DNA of 64,000 nt from Ascidiaceihabitans donghaensis (GTDB lineage Bacteria > Pseudomonadota > Alphaproteobacteria > Rhodobacterales > Rhodobacteraceae). The notes beneath the pieces were generated by a model. The model saw nothing but the letters and a program-made list of their open reading frames with translations. It was not told the origin of the DNA and searched no databases. The translations under genes were made by a program, and so were the position numbers. This document shows positions 17,266 through 25,943 of the stretch, in pieces (the stretch's first letter is position 1; every line of letters begins with the position of its first letter). The stretch spans positions 2,046,001-2,110,000 of the forward strand of contig NZ_OMOR01000001.1 in the NCBI RefSeq assembly GCF_900302465.1, in the 5' to 3' direction.

Positions 17266-19092
17266 TTAGGGCTGCCACCACCAGACATGCGGCATATAGG
17301 ACGGCCCGTCGCCATATGCGGGAATCACATCAGGACGCTTCATTTCGCGCATATGGGCAATACGACCAGTGGTGAAAGACCAAAAGGGAATGACATATCT
17401 GCCCGCCATCAAACTACGATCCAAAGCCCGCACAGCTGCATTGAATTGCTTTTGGTCAGGCGCTGCCAGCATGGCATCGATCATGGCATCAATGGCAGGG
17501 GATTGAACGCCCATCAGGTTGCGGCTGCCGTCTTGGGAGGCTGCGGCACTGCCCCAATAGAACCGTTGTTCGTTGCCGGGCGACAGTGAAAGTGCGCGGC
17601 GAAAATGGGTCATGTCAAAAGCGAAACTGCCCGTACGTTCGACAAATTGCGCATCGTCCACTGTCTCGATTGTGACTTCAATCCCAAGGCGTTTCAACGC
17701 ACCTATATAGATGTCTGCGATACCGGCATTTTCTGTGCTGCCCTTTGGCAGAAGGATCGAAAACCGCAAGGGTGAGCCGGACGCATCGCGCATCACGCCG
17801 CCATCCACTGTATACCCGGCCTGTGCCAAAAGTTTCATCGCCCGGCGCAGACCTTTGCGGTTGCGCAAACTGCCGTCGGATGCGGGCAGGGTGTATCCGT
17901 TGATGGCATCGGGTGGCATGCTACCTGCAAAGGGCACCAGCAATCTGGTCACATCCGCATCGGCTTTGCCCGGTTTCATCGCCAATGCAGAATTTGAAAA
18001 ATACGACGTGATACGCGGTTGAGCGCCCCCTGTGAACGTGTCGTTGATGTATTCGAAGTTAAACGCCTGGATCATCGCCTCGCGCACCCGCCAATCATCA
18101 AACGGCGCTTTGCGCGTGTTCATAACAAACCCCGTCATACCCGAAGGCTTTTGATGGGGAATTTCGGTTTTCACCACATCACCGGACTGTGCGCGTGGAA
18201 AGTCGTAGGACCGCGCCCATGTTTCAGCATTAAATTCACGCACAGCCGAAATCTGGCCAGCCTTAAAACCTTCGCGCAAAACATCGCCATCGCCGTAAAA
18301 ATCGATGCGGATGGCGTCGAAGTTGTGAGTGCCTTGCACAAACGGCACGTCCTTGCCCCAATAGTCCGGATTGCGGGTCAGTTGAACAAAGCGGCCCGCC
18401 TCAAAATCGGTAACGCTGTAAGGACCGGAACCGATAGGAATCTCGTTCAATGCTGCATTTGCAAAATCTTTGCCGTCCCACTGGGCTGCTTTCAAAATGG
18501 GACGCAGCCCCACCAGCATAACCAGTTCGCGGTTGTCGGTGTTGAAGGTGATGCGGACATGGCCCGGTTTGGTTTCTTCAATCGTTTCGATCTGGTTCCA
18601 GAGCCCGTGATACTTCGGATGGCCCTTGGTTCCCAAAGTTTTAAAGGACCAGATCACATCCTTAACCGTCAAAGGGGTCCCGTCAGCGAATCGTGCATCG
18701 TCCCGCAGCTTGAATTCAATCCATTTGCGGCTGTCCGGCACCTCTATCGATTCGGCCAAAAGGCCGTAAAGTGTGAAAGGTTCGTCCAAAGATCGCCCCA
18801 TCAGCGTCTCATGCGTTAAGAAAGGTAACTGCCAAGGCTTGGTTCCTTTGAAGACAAACGGGTTAAGAGAATCGAAACCGCCTGTGTTTCCCAGCACAAT
18901 GCGTCCTGTTTTGGGGGCGGCGGCGTTCACATAGGGCAAAGACACAAAATCCGGTGGAAGTGCAGGCTCTCCATACATAGCTATGCCATGTACCGATTCT
19001 GCATAGCCGGATTGAGCACCCAGAATCAGGGCAGATATCAGCGACAATCGGCGCAATTCGCGCCACGCGTGTTGGAAAAACACTGTGTTCAT
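17266..19092 (-). CDS. Periplasmic oligopeptide-type ABC solute-binding protein (family 5, YejA-like)
   Basis: This 608-residue exported protein has a signal peptide (cleavage near residue 31, ALILGAQSGYAES). Its SBP_bac_5 architecture includes GGFDSLNPFVFKGTKPW at the N-terminus, the DARFADGTPLTVKDVIWSF family motif (about residues 132-150), and HVWWWQP at the end. It resembles YejA, the binding protein of the Yej peptide/microcin C importer. No yejB, yejE or yejF lies downstream: the next gene is a channel. It is therefore an orphan binding protein, or its partners are elsewhere. A candidate sRNA is encoded divergently upstream. Confidence 0.88.
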   Translation of the reverse strand: MNTVFFQHAWRELRRLSLISALILGAQSGYAESVHGIAMYGEPALPPDFVSLPYVNAAAPKTGRIVLGNTGGFDSLNPFVFKGTKPWQLPFLTHETLMGRSLDEPFTLYGLLAESIEVPDSRKWIEFKLRDDARFADGTPLTVKDVIWSFKTLGTKGHPKYHGLWNQIETIEETKPGHVRITFNTDNRELVMLVGLRPILKAAQWDGKDFANAALNEIPIGSGPYSVTDFEAGRFVQLTRNPDYWGKDVPFVQGTHNFDAIRIDFYGDGDVLREGFKAGQISAVREFNAETWARSYDFPRAQSGDVVKTEIPHQKPSGMTGFVMNTRKAPFDDWRVREAMIQAFNFEYINDTFTGGAQPRITSYFSNSALAMKPGKADADVTRLLVPFAGSMPPDAINGYTLPASDGSLRNRKGLRRAMKLLAQAGYTVDGGVMRDASGSPLRFSILLPKGSTENAGIADIYIGALKRLGIEVTIETVDDAQFVERTGSFAFDMTHFRRALSLSPGNEQRFYWGSAAASQDGSRNLMGVQSPAIDAMIDAMLAAPDQKQFNAAVRALDRSLMAGRYVIPFWSFTTGRIAHMREMKRPDVIPAYGDGPSYMPHVWWWQP

Positions 19093-19171
19093 ATTCGTGA
19101 CAATCCCATTTCGGCCTTGTTTTGTTAACTATTTGGGTAACGTGGGTTTCACGTAATATCAAACTTTTAGC

Positions 19172-19200
19172 TTGGCCAGAGGCATTAGATTGCTTATAAA
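19172..19200 (+). promoter_or_regulatory. Sigma-70-type promoter for the candidate sRNA
   Basis: TTGGCC (19172-19177) and TATAAA (19195-19200) are separated by exactly 17 bp. No protein-coding start follows within 180 bp, but a hairpin RNA with a strong terminator does. Confidence 0.6.
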
Positions 19201-19206
19201 GGACCC

Positions 19207-19283
19207 ACTGCTCGATAGGTTTCTTGCCTGTATGAAACCTGCCTCAATAACTTAACGCCAGCTTCGTGCTGGCGTTTTTTTTT
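19207..19283 (+). ncRNA. Candidate small RNA, about 77 nt, between yejA-like gene and bdhA
   Basis: The transcript is bounded by a sigma-70-like promoter and an intrinsic terminator. It has a 5' hairpin (AGGTTTC 19217-19223 with GAAACCT 19234-19240, 10-nt loop TTGCCTGTAT), a single-stranded linker (GCCTCAATAACTT), and a 9-bp terminator hairpin with T9. This two-hairpin layout with a long U-tail is typical of trans-acting, Hfq-type sRNAs. It does not resemble tRNA, 6S, tmRNA or SRP RNA, and I see no open frame of note. The start is estimated from the -10 box. Confidence 0.55.
19254..19283 (+). terminator. Strong intrinsic terminator
   Basis: The stem AACGCCAGC (19254-19262) pairs perfectly with GCTGGCGTT (19268-19276), with loop TTCGT and nine consecutive T (19275-19283). 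It ends the candidate sRNA about 100 bp before bdhA. Confidence 0.85.
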
Positions 19284-19385
19284 GGCTCTATCCGACAACA
19301 CGATGCTGTGCACCCCATTTATTTCGCAGTTGCAGCATGACATGGTGCATTCAAAGCAAGCAGACATCAAAACAAGGATCACATC

Positions 19386-20171
19386 ATGGCATTCGAGATT
19401 TCACTGGCGGGCAAAACGGCTGTTATCACCGGTTCGAACTCTGGCATTGGTTTGGGCATTGCATGGGAAATGGCCCGTGCGGGCGCAGACGTGGTTTTAA
19501 ATTCCTTCACTGACCGCGATGAAGATCATGCCATCGCAGAGGAAATTTCAAAAGAAACAAACACCAAGGCCCGCTATATTCAGGCCGACATGTCCAAAGG
19601 CGACCAATGCCGCCGCTTGATCACAGACGCCGGGCGCTGCGACATTCTTGTGAACAATGCAGGCATCCAGCACGTCGCCGCGATCCCTGATTTTCCGGCT
19701 GTCAAATGGGATGCGATCATCGCCATCAACCTCAGCTCTGCGTTCCATACCTCTGCAATTGCATTGCCCATGATGCGCGAGGCCGGTTGGGGCAGGGTCG
19801 TCAACATTGCCTCCGCGCACGGGCTGACCGCGTCCCCCTACAAAGCGGCCTATATCGCGGCCAAACATGGCATCGTCGGACTGACCAAAACGACTGCATT
19901 GGAAACCGCGCAAGAACCGATCACCGCAAATGCAATCTGCCCCGGATATGTGCTGACCCCCATCGTCGAAAAACAAATCCCCGACACGATGAAAGAATAC
20001 GACATGAGCCGTGAAGACGTGATCCAGAACGTCATGTTGAAACGCCAGCCTTCGAAAGAATTCGCCACAACCGAACAGATGGGGGGCACAGCTGTCTTTC
20101 TCTGCTCGGATGCCGCGGCACAAATCACCGGCACAACGATCTCTGTAGATGGCGGATGGACAGCCCTGTAA
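19386..20171 (+). CDS. bdhA: D-3-hydroxybutyrate dehydrogenase
   Basis: This 261-residue short-chain dehydrogenase interconverts 3-hydroxybutyrate and acetoacetate with NAD, in polyhydroxybutyrate and ketone-body use. It shows the cofactor motif TGSNSGIG (residues 15-22), NNAG (90-93), and the catalytic Ser143, Tyr156 and Lys160. The end VDGGWTAL and the HGLTASPYKAAYIAAKHG block are characteristic of BDH. A patatin-like lipase gene follows 53 bp downstream on the same strand, a pairing also known from related bacteria. Confidence 0.93.
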   Translation: MAFEISLAGKTAVITGSNSGIGLGIAWEMARAGADVVLNSFTDRDEDHAIAEEISKETNTKARYIQADMSKGDQCRRLITDAGRCDILVNNAGIQHVAAIPDFPAVKWDAIIAINLSSAFHTSAIALPMMREAGWGRVVNIASAHGLTASPYKAAYIAAKHGIVGLTKTTALETAQEPITANAICPGYVLTPIVEKQIPDTMKEYDMSREDVIQNVMLKRQPSKEFATTEQMGGTAVFLCSDAAAQITGTTISVDGGWTAL

Positions 20172-20224
20172 AACAGGGTCCACTTTGTCTTTTTCCTAAT
20201 CAAATCCCCGCCGGAGGCATCCCG

Positions 20225-21283
20225 ATGTCTCACCGCAAATCGGAGCGCACAATGACAACCAAACAGATCAATCTGGCCTTGCAAGGCGGTGGTGCGCATG
20301 GCGCGTTCACGTGGGGCGCGCTGGAAACGCTGCTGTCTGATGACCGGATCGAAATCGCAGCCATGTCTGGCACCTCTGCGGGGGCATTGAATGGCGCGGC
20401 TGTGAAATCCGGCATCATCCAGAACGGCAAACAAGGTGCTTTGGACAATCTGGCCAGCCTTTGGGGGGAAGTCAGCGGCGCCTACAGCGAAGGCATCACA
20501 CAATGGCTGATGCCTTTGGGGGCGCACAACGTCAGCAAAGCGTTGGAAAATTCGTGGCCCTATGCCGTGGGCGAGGCGTTTACGCGCATGGTGTCGCCCT
20601 ATTCATACGGTGTGTTTTACAACAACCCGCTGAAACCCATCGTTAATGCGCTTAGCTACGATTGCGTTTGCGCCGACGAAGGTCCCGATCTTTTCATCAA
20701 CGCCACCAGAGTACGCGACGGCAAGCTGCGTGTGTTCAACGCGCGCGAAGTGACACCTGACGTGATTATGGCCTCGGCCTGTCTTCCGACATTGTTTCAG
20801 GCAATCGAGATGTTTGACACGCAAACCGGTCAGGACGAAGCGTTCTGGGATGGTGGCTACACGGGCAATCCTGCGTTGTTTCCCTTGTTTGACACATCGC
20901 TGCCAGAAGATATCGTTGTGATCAATGTGAACCCGCTGGAACGCAAAGAGCTGCCAACATCCCCGCAACAAATCCAGAACCGTCTGAATGAAATCAGCTT
21001 CAACTCGTCTTTGTTGCGCGAAATGCGGGCCATCGATTTTGTGCAAAGGCTTCTGGACAGCGGCACTTTGCAGCCCGGTCAAATGGCACAGGTCCACATG
21101 CATATGATCGCAGATGATGCCCTGATGAATATTTTGTCGGTTGCCACAAAGACAGTGCCCAACGCCTATATCATCCAAACCCTCAGGGTTGCGGGGCGGG
21201 AATCAGCCAAGCAGTTTTTAGACGCCCACTTTGACGATCTGAACCAACGCTCCAGCCTGAATTTGCGGGACATGTTCAACTAG
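20225..21283 (+). CDS. Patatin-like phospholipase family protein
   Basis: This 352-residue patatin-type serine hydrolase has the oxyanion motif GGGAHGAFTWG at about residues 20-30. The nucleophile elbow GTSAG contains the catalytic serine (about residue 50), and the DGG motif of the Ser-Asp dyad is in FWDGGYTGNPAL. I start at 20225 because GGAGG lies 8 bp upstream. Patatins act on lipids or polyesters. The position behind bdhA suggests a role in polyhydroxybutyrate turnover, either as a depolymerase-like enzyme or at granules; this is inference. Confidence 0.88.
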   Translation: MSHRKSERTMTTKQINLALQGGGAHGAFTWGALETLLSDDRIEIAAMSGTSAGALNGAAVKSGIIQNGKQGALDNLASLWGEVSGAYSEGITQWLMPLGAHNVSKALENSWPYAVGEAFTRMVSPYSYGVFYNNPLKPIVNALSYDCVCADEGPDLFINATRVRDGKLRVFNAREVTPDVIMASACLPTLFQAIEMFDTQTGQDEAFWDGGYTGNPALFPLFDTSLPEDIVVINVNPLERKELPTSPQQIQNRLNEISFNSSLLREMRAIDFVQRLLDSGTLQPGQMAQVHMHMIADDALMNILSVATKTVPNAYIIQTLRVAGRESAKQFLDAHFDDLNQRSSLNLRDMFN

Positions 21284-21322
21284 CCGCGGTGTCGCGCGAC
21301 CTGACAGCCCTACCTAACAGCC

Positions 21323-22042
21323 TTAGTCTTCAAGGGCAGGCGGCTGGGTGGGGTCTTTTCCGTTCGGATAGACCAGACCGGCCGAGATCACCAGTTTTGC
21401 GGAATCCTCGACGCTCATATCCAATTCGATCACATCGTTGGCCGGAACAAACAGCAGAAATCCGGACGTGGGATTGGGTGTTGTTGGCACAAAAATGCTT
21501 AGTAATTCGTCTTTTCCATGTCCGGTGCTGGCCATGATTTCGCCCTTGGCTGTGGTCGAAATAAAGCCGATGGCCCACATGCCGCGTCTTGGGTATTCGA
21601 TCAGACAGGCTTTTTCAAAAGACCGGTCGGATTGGGCAAAAATCGTCTCAGATATTTGTTTGATGCCGGAATAGATCGATCGCACAACGGGGGTCCGTTC
21701 CACCAGCCCTTCGGCCGCACGAATGAACGACCGGCCAATGAACCCTTTCGCCATCCAGCCTACGATAATCGTAAACAGGAAAAACAGCACAACGCCCACA
21801 CCACGGATGTTGACCTGAATGGTTTCATCCAGCCCCAACCACGTTTGCAAAAGGCGGTCGGGATGATAGCTGCGTGGCACCACTTGCAAGACGAAACCGT
21901 CAAACCAGCCCACCACTGTCCAAATCAGCCAGATCGTCAGCCCGACAGGGGCCACAACCACCAGTCCCGTCAAAAAGGACGACCGGAGACGGGCAAACAG
22001 GCCCGGTTTTCTGGGTTGGTTCGGATCGAAAGGCGTGTTCAT
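21323..22042 (-). CDS. DUF502 family inner-membrane protein
   Basis: This 239-residue protein has two membrane segments (about residues 23-50 and 83-105) and a conserved soluble part. The FLTGLVVVAPVGLTIWLIW start, the GRSFIRAAEGLVERTPVVRSIYSGIKQ block and the FVPTTPNPTSGFLLFVP block are signatures of DUF502. Its biochemical function is unknown in the family. It stands alone, convergent with the patatin gene. Confidence 0.9.
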   Translation of the reverse strand: MNTPFDPNQPRKPGLFARLRSSFLTGLVVVAPVGLTIWLIWTVVGWFDGFVLQVVPRSYHPDRLLQTWLGLDETIQVNIRGVGVVLFFLFTIIVGWMAKGFIGRSFIRAAEGLVERTPVVRSIYSGIKQISETIFAQSDRSFEKACLIEYPRRGMWAIGFISTTAKGEIMASTGHGKDELLSIFVPTTPNPTSGFLLFVPANDVIELDMSVEDSAKLVISAGLVYPNGKDPTQPPALED

Positions 22043-22135
22043 CTGGTCTTCCGTATTAGGTTTTGTCCGAGGTATGCGTTTTGAAGCGCGCCTACAATGG
22101 CTCTGGCGCGTAAATACCTAATACCACGGTCAATT

Positions 22136-23047
22136 TTAGGCCATTTTGCACAAATGGGATGCAATTTCAGCGGCCAGCTTTGCATTGTTGCGCACCAATG
22201 CGATGTTGGCCGTCAGCGATTGCCCATCGGTCAGCTCAAAAATGCGTTGCAACAAATACGGCGTCACACCTTTGCCGCTGATACCGTGTGCCTCTGCGTC
22301 TTTTTGGGCTTGCGCAATGATCGGTGCGAGGGTCGAGGCCGAAATTTCAGCATCCTGCGGGATCGGATTGCCAACAAGTTGTCCACCGGGGATGCCCATT
22401 TGCACCCGCAATCTGTGGCTTGCGGCAATCTGGGCCGCATCATCCATCCGCAGGGGCGCGCGCAGCCCGCTTTCGCGGCTCCAGAATGCAGGCATGTCAT
22501 CCTGACCATAGGCAATGACGGGCACACCTTCAGTTTCCAGCACTTCCAGCGTTTTTGGAATGTCCAAAATCGCCTTTGCGCCTGCCGCGACGACCGTGAC
22601 AGGCGTTTGGGCCAATTCCATCAAGTCCGCTGATATGTCGAAATTCAGCTCGGATCCTTTGTGTGCACCACCAATGCCACCGGTGGCAAAAACGTCGATC
22701 CCCGACAAACGCGCCGCGATCATTGTGGCCGCAACTGTTGTCGCACCCGTGCCACCTGTGGCCATGCAGGCCGCCATGTCGGCACGCGACAGCTTGGCCA
22801 CGCCTTTGGCTTGGGCCAACGCCTCAAGCTGTGCGTCTTCCAAACCACCGTGCAATGTACCGTCTATAACAGCCATCGTGGCTGGCACGGCACCTGCGGC
22901 ACGAATGTCAGCCTCAACCTGACGGGCAACGTCCAGGTTTTGCGGATAGGGCATGCCATGGGTGATAATCGTGCTTTCCAACGCAACAACCGGCGTGTTT
23001 GCGGCTTTTGCGGCGGCCACTTCGGCAGACAGCGTAATAAGGGTCAT
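22136..23047 (-). CDS. psuG: Pseudouridine-5'-phosphate glycosidase
   Basis: This 303-residue enzyme splits pseudouridine 5'-phosphate into uracil and ribose 5-phosphate. The family N-terminus VALESTIITHGMPYPQN (about residues 21-37), the catalytic loop ATGGIGGAHKGSELNFDISADL, and SRESGLRAPLRMDD are all visible. Its ATG overlaps the TGA of the upstream PfkB kinase gene. The kinase makes the phosphorylated substrate, so the pair forms the complete salvage route for pseudouridine from degraded RNA. Confidence 0.96.
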   Translation of the reverse strand: MTLITLSAEVAAAKAANTPVVALESTIITHGMPYPQNLDVARQVEADIRAAGAVPATMAVIDGTLHGGLEDAQLEALAQAKGVAKLSRADMAACMATGGTGATTVAATMIAARLSGIDVFATGGIGGAHKGSELNFDISADLMELAQTPVTVVAAGAKAILDIPKTLEVLETEGVPVIAYGQDDMPAFWSRESGLRAPLRMDDAAQIAASHRLRVQMGIPGGQLVGNPIPQDAEISASTLAPIIAQAQKDAEAHGISGKGVTPYLLQRIFELTDGQSLTANIALVRNNAKLAAEIASHLCKMA

Positions 23048-23937
23048 GTGTCGGGGTCTCCTGAGACGTAGATTGCGGCAGCTTTCAAAGCTTGTTCCAA
23101 GGCATCTGCACGGCCAGCGCCCCGCGCTTCGGCGGCGATATGGGCTGCCATAAATGTGTCACCTGCACCGGTGATGCGGGTCACCAAGACTTGTGGTGGG
23201 GTGGCGCAGATCACATTCGACGCAGTGCCCTCGGCGGCATCTTCACCGCCATTGGTGACCAGAACACGCGCAGCACCACGTTGCAAAAGGGCCGCAGCCG
23301 CGGTGGCCGCATCCTCAAAGCTTGTCTGACACAACAAGCCCGCTTCTTCGAGGTTTACATACAATGTGCCGCGGCCCGATTTGATAAACGGAGACAAACG
23401 TTCCGCTTTTCCGGGGGACGCAGGCGCCACCCGCAAGTCTGCCTGTTCTGTCAGCGGGCTGGTGGCCAGCTTGGACAGCAAATCCAGCGTCAGGTTCCCG
23501 TCAAGGGCAATTAGCCCGCCATAGGGATTGGCCCCATCTGCCAAATCGCCATTGTGCAGGGGTTTCAAAATCTTTTCGCCCGCGGCTTCCAATGAATGTG
23601 CGTCAGCGATGGCTGCGATCAAACCGTTTGCACCTTCAACCGCCATATAGCGGTCTGTTGGCAAATCATCGGACCGGTAGATCGTTGATGTCACCATGCC
23701 GCGCGCCTCGCAGGCCGCCACCAGTTCGTCCCCTTCAGCGTCTCGTCCGATTGCAGTCAAAAGGGCAGGGGTCATGCCAAAACGCGCCAGTGTCATCGCG
23801 ATATTCATGGCCACGCCACCGGGCAGTCGCGTAATCCGTCCCGGCACGTCCGATCCCTGACGCATCACTGCAGGGGCACGACCAATCACGTCCCAAAGCA
23901 CAGAGCCAATACACAAAATGTCAGATGGTTTTGTCAT
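23044..23937 (-). CDS. psuK: PfkB-family carbohydrate kinase, probable pseudouridine kinase
   Basis: This 297-residue ribokinase-fold enzyme has the start ILCIGSVLWDVIGRA with an RLPGGVAMNIAMTLARFG substrate-binding block. The PfkB signature with the catalytic base is ITGAGDTFMAAHIAA near residue 250-265. The overlap with psuG points to phosphorylation of pseudouridine. I use the ATG at 23937 rather than the longer frame because MTKPSDILCIG fits family N-termini. Confidence 0.9.
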   Translation of the reverse strand: MTKPSDILCIGSVLWDVIGRAPAVMRQGSDVPGRITRLPGGVAMNIAMTLARFGMTPALLTAIGRDAEGDELVAACEARGMVTSTIYRSDDLPTDRYMAVEGANGLIAAIADAHSLEAAGEKILKPLHNGDLADGANPYGGLIALDGNLTLDLLSKLATSPLTEQADLRVAPASPGKAERLSPFIKSGRGTLYVNLEEAGLLCQTSFEDAATAAAALLQRGAARVLVTNGGEDAAEGTASNVICATPPQVLVTRITGAGDTFMAAHIAAEARGAGRADALEQALKAAAIYVSGDPDT

Positions 23938-23977
23938 GTGTCTGGTTTTGCAGCGCTTTGCACCCGCGTGCAACCGA

Positions 23978-24778
23978 CTATTGTGGTACGCTGAACGTCA
24001 AAGCGGCCCAAAGCGTTTCCCACACCGCGTCTTTTTCCCCAGTGTACGGCCGCAGGTGAACTGCGTCGAACAGGTAATCGTGCCCCTTCGTCACAGCAAT
24101 GTCTGCCACACCCTGCGCGTTGGTGCGGTGCAAGGTTATGGTAACAGCGCCGTCAGGATCACGATCAAACACTTCGACCTGCGCGTCAGCACGGGGGGCG
24201 CCATCCAGATAAAGGGCCACAGACATCCTACCGTCAAAATCCGGCGCATAAGGATTGGTGCGGGCGACGAATTCTGTTTTCAAGCCGAAGGCCGCATCCG
24301 CACCAGCACCACCGCCTACTGCAACAAGTGCCTTTGTGTGGCGGGTGTAGCTTTCACGAAACCCTTCGCGCGGGGCACCCAGCGCGGCGTGCCGGGCTTC
24401 GATGTCTTTAAAGTCTTTATGATCTACGAACTTTTGAAACTTTTCCCAAGTCGCATACTTCAAACGAGACGGGGTCGTTTCATGCACGATCACCACCAAA
24501 CCATCCTCTGTTGCTTGCGTGCTCAACGCCGGACGGTCCCCCATGCGCCCTTCAACCGGCGTCATCCGACCATTGGCAATCACATCGAACCGTGTTGTCG
24601 AAGTCGAAAAATAAGCCAGGTCAGAGCCTTGAAATTCCTGCCCGTTTTTGAGATTTGCAATCAACTTACCGCCACTTTCGACTTGAAAGTTCTGCGGTTC
24701 GATCCAAAACTCATGGGCAGTGGCAGATTGCACATGAAGTGCCAAAACTACAGCAAGAAACAATCGGGGAAGAGACAT
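23978..24778 (-). CDS. DUF4198 exported protein
   Basis: This 266-residue exported protein has a clear signal peptide (MSLPRLFLAVVLALHVQSATA, cleavage before HEFWI). The mature start AHEFWIEPQNFQVESGG is typical of DUF4198, a beta-rich periplasmic family that often sits next to nickel/cobalt uptake proteins. The first histidine after cleavage may bind metal. It shares the start-codon CATG with the divergent HupE-like gene at 24777. A role as a periplasmic metal-binding partner of that protein is inferred from pairing only. Confidence 0.8.
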   Translation of the reverse strand: MSLPRLFLAVVLALHVQSATAHEFWIEPQNFQVESGGKLIANLKNGQEFQGSDLAYFSTSTTRFDVIANGRMTPVEGRMGDRPALSTQATEDGLVVIVHETTPSRLKYATWEKFQKFVDHKDFKDIEARHAALGAPREGFRESYTRHTKALVAVGGGAGADAAFGLKTEFVARTNPYAPDFDGRMSVALYLDGAPRADAQVEVFDRDPDGAVTITLHRTNAQGVADIAVTKGHDYLFDAVHLRPYTGEKDAVWETLWAALTFSVPQ

Positions 24779-25925
24779 GGTGGGTGCTTTCAATAAGATA
24801 AGCCTTAAGCTGCGGCTTTGGGCTGTGATGTCAAGCATCTGCATGGCATGTGCCGCGACTGTGAGCCATGCGCACGAAGTGCTGCCCACGTTGTCGGATA
24901 TGACTGTGGTCGACGACACGGTGTTGCGCTTTGAGATGACGCTGAACGCAGAAGCATTTCTGGCGGGCATTGATCTGGATGTGGTCGAAGACACCGACGA
25001 GGCCGAAGGCACGACCGATTACAACACTTTGCGTGCGCTGCCAGCATCAGATCTGGCGCAGCGTTTGCCTGAGTTGCTGCGCGATTGGACCAACCAGCAG
25101 ATAGTGGTGGTAGACGGTGCACCACAGCCGCTGTCACTTGGCAGCTATGCCTTCAACGATCCAGCCGACCTTGAACAACCACGTCAGACCGACATTGTGA
25201 TGGACGTCTATATGCCACCGGCGTCTCAAAGTGTGGTCATCAACTGGCCCGCAGGCAACGGCGCTTTCGTTTTGCGCCAACAAGGGGTGAACGACCCCTT
25301 CACCGGCCTGCTACAAGGCGGCACATCCAGCCCCGAAATCGCGTTGGCAGGCGGGGGCCAAGCCACGCTTTGGCAGGCGTTCGTCAATTACATCCCTGTG
25401 GGTTTTGACCATATTTTGCCCAAGGGTCTTGATCATATCCTGTTTGTACTGGGCCTGTTTTTCCTATCCACACGGTTGCGTCCGCTGATCTGGCAGGTGT
25501 CTGCGTTCACACTGGCGCATACCGTCACATTGGCTTTGGGGGCTATGGGCTGGGTGAATGTACCGGGTTCTATTGTAGAGCCATTGATCGCCGCGTCGAT
25601 CGTGTATGTCGCGGTGGAAAACATCTTTACGTCCGGATTAAGCCCGTGGCGCCCGTTTGTGATCTTCGGGTTCGGATTGCTGCATGGCCTTGGCTTTGCA
25701 TCGGTTCTGGGCGAATTCGGATTGCCTGAAGGGCAGTTTATTCCGGCCCTGATCGGCTTTAACGTTGGTGTCGAATTTGGTCAGTTGACTGTCATCGCCA
25801 TCGCATTTGTTTTGGTCGGCTGGTTCATGAAGCGCGACTGGTATCGCCGTGCCATCGCGATCCCTGCGTCTTGTGTGATTGCGGCTGTGGGTGCGTATTG
25901 GTGCATCGAACGAGTGTTTTTCTAA
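24777..25925 (+). CDS. HupE/UreJ-family membrane protein with exported N-terminal domain
   Basis: This 382-residue protein has a signal-like N-terminus (cleavage near SHAHE, about residue 33), a beta-rich exported region of about 170 residues, and a C-terminal membrane domain with about six helices. The membrane domain begins FVNYIPVGFDHILPKGLDHILFVLGLF, the HupE/UreJ_2 motif with histidine-aspartate pairs thought to bind nickel. GFGLLHGLGFAS is a second conserved block. A GGGGAAGAG-like ribosome site supports start 24777; 24828 is an alternative. A metal permease role is inferred from the family. Confidence 0.82.
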   Translation: MVGAFNKISLKLRLWAVMSSICMACAATVSHAHEVLPTLSDMTVVDDTVLRFEMTLNAEAFLAGIDLDVVEDTDEAEGTTDYNTLRALPASDLAQRLPELLRDWTNQQIVVVDGAPQPLSLGSYAFNDPADLEQPRQTDIVMDVYMPPASQSVVINWPAGNGAFVLRQQGVNDPFTGLLQGGTSSPEIALAGGGQATLWQAFVNYIPVGFDHILPKGLDHILFVLGLFFLSTRLRPLIWQVSAFTLAHTVTLALGAMGWVNVPGSIVEPLIAASIVYVAVENIFTSGLSPWRPFVIFGFGLLHGLGFASVLGEFGLPEGQFIPALIGFNVGVEFGQLTVIAIAFVLVGWFMKRDWYRRAIAIPASCVIAAVGAYWCIERVFF

Positions 25926-25943
25926 AACACCCGTCACATGCGT

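Noticed and set aside
19125-19141. Possible second CtrA box (TTAAC...GTAAC) upstream of the YejA-like gene
   Set aside because: The second half-site reads GTAAC and the spacing is one base too long, so it does not match TTAA-N7-TTAAC.
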